From: Clostridia bacterium
GTDB lineage: Bacteria; Bacillota; Clostridia; Christensenellales; UBA1242
Direction: 5' to 3'
DNA length: 13,285 nt
NCBI GenBank assembly: GCA_016290255.1
Contig: JAEETG010000069.1
Span: 1 to 13,285 of the forward strand
Below are positions 6,891 to 11,453 of the stretch, piece after piece (the stretch's first letter is position 1; every line of letters starts with the position of its first letter). Position numbers and translations under genes: made by a program. The notes beneath the pieces are model-generated. The model was given only the letters and a program-made list of their open reading frames with translations. It did not search any database and was not told where the DNA came from.

Positions 6891-7511
6891 TTAGTAGTTA
6901 TATCTCTCGTATTCTTCTTTTTGCCTTTTGGCAATTTTGTGTTTATAAAAGAATCCCAGTTCTTCTCTTGCTCTAAATTTATCGTCATAAAAACATCTTT
7001 CTTCAAATGAAACAGTTGCATTATAATATCTATCTTCCCCAAACCTGAACCTAAAACTTTTCAGCCTTTGAAGAGCATATTTGTTTGCATCTCTCTCAAT
7101 TGGTTGCATGGCATAAAATGAAAATTCGTCACCATTTGCTCCACTTATGTAGCCACCAAAGTTTTTTCTCCACTTCCTAGCCCTTGAAAACAAACCATCT
7201 TCAACGCCATCAAAACAAACATGGTGCTGAAATGCGTGCCTTCCCTCGTGAAAAAGAGTGAACATTCCATCAAATCTTAACATATCTTCTGTTATAAACA
7301 TTTTGTTCATGAGAATTATGTTTTTCCCAGGAACAAACTGCCCTTTCATTTTCTCATCCATTTCACGAAAAACAACATTGGCAACTGGCCTGTGCAATTT
7401 TTTTGCCTGAATTATTTCAAGTTTTTGAAAAGCATAGGCTCTTTCTTCCAATGAATACTTATCCCATTTTCGAAATTTGAACTTGTTGTATGTTAAAAAG
7501 TTGAATAACAT
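6891..7511 (-). CDS. Putative zinc metallopeptidase (HEGRH, gluzincin-like)
   Basis: A 206-residue soluble protein with a zinc-protease signature: LFHEGRHAFQHH contains HExxH (His88, Glu89, His92), and PIERDANKYA (137-146) supplies a likely third ligand, Glu139, about 47 residues later, a gluzincin-like order. There is no signal peptide or membrane span, so it should act in the cytoplasm. The C-terminal 60 residues are rich in Arg, Phe, Tyr and Glu. I cannot name the family or substrate. It begins with AAAGGA 6 bases before ATG, has its own promoter, and heads the operon that continues 2 to 14 bases later with the acetyltransferase. Its link to the Rrf2 regulator is only by co-transcription. 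Peptidase chemistry is well supported; the biological role is not. Confidence 0.82.
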   Translation of the reverse strand: MLFNFLTYNKFKFRKWDKYSLEERAYAFQKLEIIQAKKLHRPVANVVFREMDEKMKGQFVPGKNIILMNKMFITEDMLRFDGMFTLFHEGRHAFQHHVCFDGVEDGLFSRARKWRKNFGGYISGANGDEFSFYAMQPIERDANKYALQRLKSFRFRFGEDRYYNATVSFEERCFYDDKFRAREELGFFYKHKIAKRQKEEYERYNY

Positions 7512-7542
7512 AAGTTGTCCTTTTTTTGTTTATGATAATTTT

Positions 7543-7571
7543 ATATTATCAAAAAATCAAAAAAATATCAA
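7543..7571 (-). promoter_or_regulatory. Promoter of the peptidase-GNAT-Rrf2 operon
   Basis: On the minus strand, TTGATA (7566-7571) is followed after 17 bases by TAATAT (7543-7548). A short perfect inverted repeat, GATAAT with ATTATC (7534-7539 and 7545-7550), overlaps the -10 and could be an operator or only AT-rich coincidence. The promoter is divergent from that of ndk. Confidence 0.6.
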
Positions 7572-7627
7572 CTAAAACACTCTTTAAAAACTTTTTTGCC
7601 ATTTTTTTTACAAACTTTCTATTTCAC

Positions 7628-7656
7628 TTGAAAAAAGTTTTGTTTTGTGTTAATAT
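7628..7656 (+). promoter_or_regulatory. Promoter of ndk
   Basis: TTGAAA (7628-7633), a 17-base spacer and TAATAT (7651-7656). The predicted start near 7663 leaves a leader of about 22 bases that contains GAGGTGA. Confidence 0.65.
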
Positions 7657-7685
7657 ATCACTATATTATTTTGAGGTGAAAAATT

Positions 7686-8090
7686 ATGGAAAGAACTTAC
7701 ATTATGCTAAAGCCTGATGCAATAAGAAGAAATCTTGTTGGAGAAATTATTGGCAGAATTGAAAAGAAAGGTTACAAAATTTCAAACATGAAAATGTTTA
7801 TGCTAAACGACCAAATTTTGAAAGAACACTATGCCCACATCGCAGACCGCCCATTCTTCCCTGAAGTTTGTGCCTACATGACAAGTGGCCCAGTTATTGG
7901 AATGGTTGTTGAAGGTGAAAACGTTATCAAAGGAATGCGCCAGATGATGGGACAAACAAAATATTTGGAAGCGCCAATGGGAACAATTCGTGGAGATTAT
8001 TCTTGCAACGACAGAGAGAACCTAATTCACGGAAGTGATGCTCCTGAAACAGCAGAAATTGAAATCAAAAGATTTTTTGGAAACATATAA
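7686..8090 (+). CDS. ndk: Nucleoside diphosphate kinase
   Basis: Ndk moves the gamma phosphate of ATP onto other nucleoside diphosphates through a phosphohistidine, keeping NTP and dNTP pools balanced in the cytoplasm. The 134 residues match the short bacterial form. Catalytic features are in place: Lys9 in MLKPDA, Tyr49 and Phe58, Arg85, Thr91, Arg102 in GTIRGD, Asn112 and the phosphorylated His115 in NLIHGSDAPETA. Two small departures are visible: IRGDYSCN in place of the common IRGDF(G/A), and KYLEAPMGT in place of the usual PxxAxPGT. The start is set by GAGGTGA 6 bases upstream. It is a single-gene unit with its own promoter and a strong terminator. Confidence 0.97.
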   Translation: MERTYIMLKPDAIRRNLVGEIIGRIEKKGYKISNMKMFMLNDQILKEHYAHIADRPFFPEVCAYMTSGPVIGMVVEGENVIKGMRQMMGQTKYLEAPMGTIRGDYSCNDRENLIHGSDAPETAEIEIKRFFGNI

Positions 8091-8092
8091 AC

Positions 8093-8121
8093 AAAAGTTG
8101 CAAAAGTTTTGCAACTTTTTT
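8093..8121 (+). terminator. Intrinsic terminator of ndk
   Basis: A perfect inverted repeat with arms 8093-8105 and 8107-8119 (GTTGCAAAA against TTTTGCAAC at the core). A few central pairs must open to form the loop. The right arm runs into a T-run ending at 8121. It starts 2 bases after the ndk stop. Confidence 0.8.
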
Positions 8122-8155
8122 CATTTATAAAAACAATCATGCATAAAATCTTTGT

Positions 8156-8767
8156 ATGCAAATCCAATCATTTATAGATCTTATTTCTCAAATGGGTCCA
8201 ACGCTTTGCGTTGTTTTTTGTTCCATTTTGCCAATTTTGGAAACAAAAATTGGAATACCTTTGGGAGTTGATTATTCTCTTTTTGGAGAAAATGCTCTTT
8301 CCCCACTTGAAAGTTTTTTTGTTGCCATTGTTGCAAGTTCGGTGATGGCAACAATTCTTGCAATTATTTTTCATTTTTGTTTCAAAAAATCAAAGAAAAA
8401 AACATTTCAAAACAAGTTCACAAAACTTTTGGAAAAGCCAATCAAAAAACTTCAAAACATAAGTCGAGCCAAAAAGATTTTTTGGTGCATAATGTTTGTG
8501 TTTCTGCCTGTTCCTTTTTCTGGGATTTATGGTGCTACAATTTTGTGTGCACTCATTAAACTTAAACTTTGTGACAGCATAATTTCTGTTTTGATTGGAA
8601 ATGCTTTAAGCACTTTTGTGGAATTTTTGGCTTGCTGGATTTTGAAACCCTACATTTCCCTTTTCTTGTGCATCATGATAATTTTGATAACTTTAACTCT
8701 ATTATACCAATTAATCGCTTTTATTTTTGAAAAAATTGCAAAAAAATTGCCGAAAAACACCGAATAA
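8156..8767 (+). CDS. COG2426-type membrane protein (small multidrug export family)
   Basis: A 203-residue integral membrane protein that fits the COG2426 / Sm_multidrug_ex family. Two family hallmarks are recognisable: LPILETKIGIPLG (25-37, the L-P-x-x-E-x-(R/K)-x-x-I-P-x-G pattern) and LPVPFSGIYGA (117-127, matching the usual P-x-P-G-T-G-x-x-T-G-A only in outline). About four to five hydrophobic segments are visible (roughly 14-36, 52-76, 108-135, 142-163 and 166-193), with a Lys-rich loop at 77-107. Function in the family is poorly established despite its name. The ATG has no Shine-Dalgarno, and an in-frame stop lies at 8144-8146, so the start cannot move upstream; it may be leaderless. I see no clear terminator after it. 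Confidence 0.78.
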   Translation: MQIQSFIDLISQMGPTLCVVFCSILPILETKIGIPLGVDYSLFGENALSPLESFFVAIVASSVMATILAIIFHFCFKKSKKKTFQNKFTKLLEKPIKKLQNISRAKKIFWCIMFVFLPVPFSGIYGATILCALIKLKLCDSIISVLIGNALSTFVEFLACWILKPYISLFLCIMIILITLTLLYQLIAFIFEKIAKKLPKNTE

Positions 8768-8778
8768 GCGAAAAAATG

Positions 8779-8807
8779 TTGCCAAATTTTTACATTTATT
8801 ATAAAAT
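8779..8807 (+). promoter_or_regulatory. Promoter of the tandem CPBP protease genes
   Basis: TTGCCA (8779-8784), a 17-base spacer and TAAAAT (8802-8807). It lies between the COG2426-type gene and the first CPBP gene, with a predicted leader of about 19 bases carrying GGAGG. Confidence 0.65.
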
Positions 8808-8832
8808 AGCATTATAGGATTTGGAGGAATGT

Positions 8833-9873
8833 ATGAAAAGAGAAACATATAATGAAAAAGACTCTGGAACAGTTTATGTTTGGGCTCTTGTTTTGCCACT
8901 TGTTGTGTCACTAATCATTTCATTTGCAATTAGTGGTTCGCCGAAAGATGAAACAACGGGGCAATATCTTGTGATGAAAGAAGTTTGGTTCACTTGCGTT
9001 TTGCAAATTGTTAGTGCCCTGTTGCTTTCTGGATTATATTTCTTCTACACCAAAAAAAGTGGAATTTCCTATAACGCTTGTCAAATTGCAAAAAAGCCAA
9101 ATATCTTGATGGTTTTGGTTTGCATTGTTGTTGGAATTTCAATGTGCTTTTTAACAGACAAATTTATCACAATGATTGCAATTGGATTAGACCACATTGG
9201 TGTTAACATAAACTCTTCAATCAACATTCCCCTTTCATCATTTGGTTATTATTTGCTTGCAATTTTGCTGATTGCAATTTTGCCAGCAATCACAGAAGAA
9301 CTTGTTTATCGTGGAATGATTTTAAATGGACTAAGAAAACTTGGGAAATGGCCAGCAATTCTTTTGTCAGCCCTTGCCTTTTGTTTGATGCACGGCAATA
9401 TTGCACAATTTCCATACACATTTTTGCTTGGAATTGTTTTGGGATACATCATGTTTGAAACATCAAATCTTCTTCTCTGCATCATCATTCACTTTTTCAA
9501 CAACGCAACTGTTTTAACACAAATGTATATCACTCAAAACAGCACAATTCCAGACACCTTAACAACAGGATATATTCTTGAAGCAATTGGACTACTTGTG
9601 CTTGCTGTGGGAATAATTGTTTTGGCGTTTTACCTCATTCACCTAATCAAAAAGAAAACAGAAACGAAAAAAGAAGAAATCATTGAAGAGCCTCAAGAAG
9701 AAAAGAAAACCAAAAAAGGCACAAGCCTATTTGCTAAAAATGAAAAATTCACAAAACCAGAAAAAGAAATTGAAACACCAGAAATTGCAAAAGAAAAACC
9801 TATTTCAAATTTGGTTATGCTGATTGTTGGTTATTTCATTGCAATTGCAATCACAATTATTGGCTTGTTATAA
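8833..9873 (+). CDS. CPBP-family intramembrane metalloprotease (first of tandem pair)
   Basis: A member of the CAAX protease / bacteriocin-processing (CPBP, formerly Abi) family of membrane glutamic or metallo-proteases, 346 residues. All three motifs are intact: EExxxR as EELVYR (155-160), FxxxH as FCLMH (183-187), and HxxxN as HFFNN (220-224). Hydrophobic spans lie near 14-33, 52-72, 90-117, 137-153, 174-190, 196-218 and 248-272. Unusually, a Lys/Glu-rich soluble stretch (about 273-323) is followed by one more span at the very C-terminus (324-346). I chose the ATG at 8833 because GGAGG lies 5 bases upstream. The second CPBP gene follows at 9 bases. The substrate is unknown and no bacteriocin precursor is visible. 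Confidence 0.9.
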   Translation: MKRETYNEKDSGTVYVWALVLPLVVSLIISFAISGSPKDETTGQYLVMKEVWFTCVLQIVSALLLSGLYFFYTKKSGISYNACQIAKKPNILMVLVCIVVGISMCFLTDKFITMIAIGLDHIGVNINSSINIPLSSFGYYLLAILLIAILPAITEELVYRGMILNGLRKLGKWPAILLSALAFCLMHGNIAQFPYTFLLGIVLGYIMFETSNLLLCIIIHFFNNATVLTQMYITQNSTIPDTLTTGYILEAIGLLVLAVGIIVLAFYLIHLIKKKTETKKEEIIEEPQEEKKTKKGTSLFAKNEKFTKPEKEIETPEIAKEKPISNLVMLIVGYFIAIAITIIGLL

Positions 9874-9882
9874 TGGAGTTAT

Positions 9883-11049
9883 ATGAAAAATATTTTAGAA
9901 AAAGACAAACTTGTTTTTTATAGCGGATTTATATATTTTGTTATTGCCAGCATATTTATTGGAATTAGAATATGCTCTTTTTTTGGACTCCTAAATTTCC
10001 CTGGTGCAAACATTATTTTCAAAATAATTATGCAAGTTGGGCTGATGTTTTTGATTCCAGTTTTGTTATACAAAGTTTTTATGAACAAAAGTTTTAAACA
10101 AACATTTTATCACTTCGGATTCAAAAAAACAACTTCAAAAGCTGTTGGAATATCTTTCCTTGCAGGACTTTGCATGTTCTTCTTGGTTTTATATTTCAGT
10201 TCAGTTTGGAGTGCAATATTAGAGCTTTTGGGTTATCATTTCTCATCTAGTTCATCATCATATTCTGTTTGGGATTTCTTTGTCGATGTTATCTTTGTTG
10301 GTTGTTTGCCTGCAATTTGTGAAGAAACAACGCATCGTGGGCTTACACTAAATGGAATGAAGCACAACGGCGGAATCAGAGCAATTGTTTTAACAGGGCT
10401 TTTGTTTGGACTTTTGCACATAAACATTGTTCAATTTGGTTATGCCTTTTTGGTTGGAATGCTTTTGTGTGTTGTGACAATGGTTTCAAGAAGCATAATT
10501 CCTGCAATGATTATGCACTTCACAAACAACTTTATTGGCTTGTTTCTAAGTTACAGCCAAAACAGCACTTGGCTCCAAAATGGACTTGTTGACTCCCTTT
10601 TGGGCATGTTCTCATCATCTAGTTTTATTCTAACTGTTATTATGAGAATTCTTGTTATCACTCTTTGCTTATATGGAATTTGTTGGTGCGTTGGAAAACT
10701 TTTTAGAGAGGGAAAGAAACTCGACTATCTTGAGTTTAAGAAAAACCTAAAAAGAGAAGTTATTAAAAATGGCCTGCAAAATGATATCGACCTAAACAAC
10801 GAAATCTTTGTTTACAACCTATACCGCGAAGCAAACATGATTAACCTTGAAAACCAACTTAAAGAACAAAAAATAACATTTAGAGAAATGATGGCAGGAA
10901 ACGCCAAAAAAGCAACTGAACTTATTTTGTCTGACAAAATGGTAACACCAGAAAAACCAAAAAGAAAATATTATTTCTTCTTCTATTTGTCAATTGCAAT
11001 TTTAACAATCGCAACAATTGTGGACACCGTTTTGGGATTTGTTTTATAA
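9883..11049 (+). CDS. CPBP-family intramembrane metalloprotease (second of tandem pair)
   Basis: A second CPBP-family protein, 388 residues, with complete motifs: EETTHR (147-152), FGLLH (175-179) and HFTNN (212-216). The stretch between motifs 2 and 3 resembles the first copy closely (HINIVQFGYAFLVGM against HGNIAQFPYTFLLGI), so the pair probably arose by duplication, although the rest has diverged. About seven hydrophobic segments are followed by a charged soluble region (about 276-362) and a last span (363-388), the same layout as its neighbour. This region is not low-complexity and may fold. GGAG lies 4 bases before ATG, and the genes are 9 bases apart, so they are co-transcribed and may work as a pair. 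No clear hairpin terminator follows. Confidence 0.9.
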   Translation: MKNILEKDKLVFYSGFIYFVIASIFIGIRICSFFGLLNFPGANIIFKIIMQVGLMFLIPVLLYKVFMNKSFKQTFYHFGFKKTTSKAVGISFLAGLCMFFLVLYFSSVWSAILELLGYHFSSSSSSYSVWDFFVDVIFVGCLPAICEETTHRGLTLNGMKHNGGIRAIVLTGLLFGLLHINIVQFGYAFLVGMLLCVVTMVSRSIIPAMIMHFTNNFIGLFLSYSQNSTWLQNGLVDSLLGMFSSSSFILTVIMRILVITLCLYGICWCVGKLFREGKKLDYLEFKKNLKREVIKNGLQNDIDLNNEIFVYNLYREANMINLENQLKEQKITFREMMAGNAKKATELILSDKMVTPEKPKRKYYFFFYLSIAILTIATIVDTVLGFVL

Positions 11050-11086
11050 CAATAATTTTAAGTTTGAATAAAGTTTTTATTTTTGT

Positions 11087-11115
11087 TTGCATTTTAAACA
11101 CGCTTTTTGTATAAT
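11087..11115 (+). promoter_or_regulatory. Promoter of the 71-residue membrane protein gene
   Basis: TTGCAT (11087-11092), a 17-base spacer and a perfect TATAAT (11110-11115). The 18 bases 11073-11090, which include the first four bases of the -35, recur identically at the next promoter. Confidence 0.7.
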
Positions 11116-11143
11116 ATAGTTAAGAAAAAGATTGGAGGGTTGT

Positions 11144-11359
11144 ATGATTTTTAATCTTTTAAATAACGCTTTGGGTGTTGTTGCAAATGTTATGCACTAT
11201 ATTTTGATTGGAACAATTGTGCTGGGTTCGATTTTTGCAATAATTTTTGCAATTATGATTATTAAAAGACTCAAGTATAACAGCCAAATGAAACACAACA
11301 AAAAACAAAGAGAGAAATTGATTAGAAACGACCCAATTGAAGATGAAGAAACGCCATAA
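11144..11359 (+). CDS. Small single-span membrane protein, 71 residues
   Basis: A short protein of unrecognised family. Residues about 12-40 form a long hydrophobic segment, followed by a basic cytoplasmic stretch (KRLKYNSQMKHNKKQREK) and an acidic end (PIEDEETP). By the positive-inside rule, the C-terminus should face the cytoplasm. The ATG at 11144 has GGAGG 5 bases upstream; an in-frame TTG 12 bases earlier lies at the ribosome site itself and is rejected. It has its own TATAAT promoter and a terminator that includes its last codons, so it is a single-gene unit. It follows the CPBP pair on the same strand, but its separate promoter gives no reason to tie it to them. Confidence 0.75.
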   Translation: MIFNLLNNALGVVANVMHYILIGTIVLGSIFAIIFAIMIIKRLKYNSQMKHNKKQREKLIRNDPIEDEETP

Positions 11360-11375
11360 TTTTGGCGTTTTTTTA
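11349..11375 (+). terminator. Intrinsic terminator of the 71-residue gene
   Basis: A perfect 8-bp stem, AAACGCCA (11349-11356) with TGGCGTTT (11363-11370), with a 6-base loop and a T-run. The stop codon TAA (11357-11359) is the first half of the loop. Confidence 0.85.
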
Positions 11376-11395
11376 TTTTTTGTTTTTATTTTTGT

Positions 11396-11424
11396 TTGCC
11401 ATATAAAAAAAATATTGCTATAAT
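11396..11424 (+). promoter_or_regulatory. Promoter of the large Lys/Ala-tailed gene
   Basis: TTGCCA (11396-11401), a 17-base spacer and a perfect TATAAT (11419-11424). The leader of about 20 bases carries AAAGGAGGT, an almost full-length anti-16S match, so strong expression is expected. Confidence 0.75.
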
Positions 11425-11453
11425 AAAAGTAAAATAAGAGAAAGGAGGTATTT

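Larger units (their letters stand above)
11073..11399 (+). repeat. 18-bp direct repeat at two neighbouring promoters
   Basis: The sequence GTTTTTATTTTTGTTTGC occurs at 11073-11090 and again at 11382-11399. In both places the last four bases, TTGC, are the start of the -35 hexamer, so the copies sit in the same register and could act as an upstream (UP-like) promoter element. Only the two ends of this span are the repeat. Confidence 0.7.

Noticed and set aside
7534..7550. Inverted repeat GATAAT/ATTATC as an operator
   Set aside because: Six AT-rich bases per arm in very AT-rich intergenic DNA can arise by chance; noted only under the promoter.
8833..11359. Bacteriocin or lantibiotic cluster around the CPBP genes
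   Set aside because: No precursor peptide with a leader motif, no transporter and no modification enzyme is visible; the 71-residue protein is a membrane protein with its own promoter.
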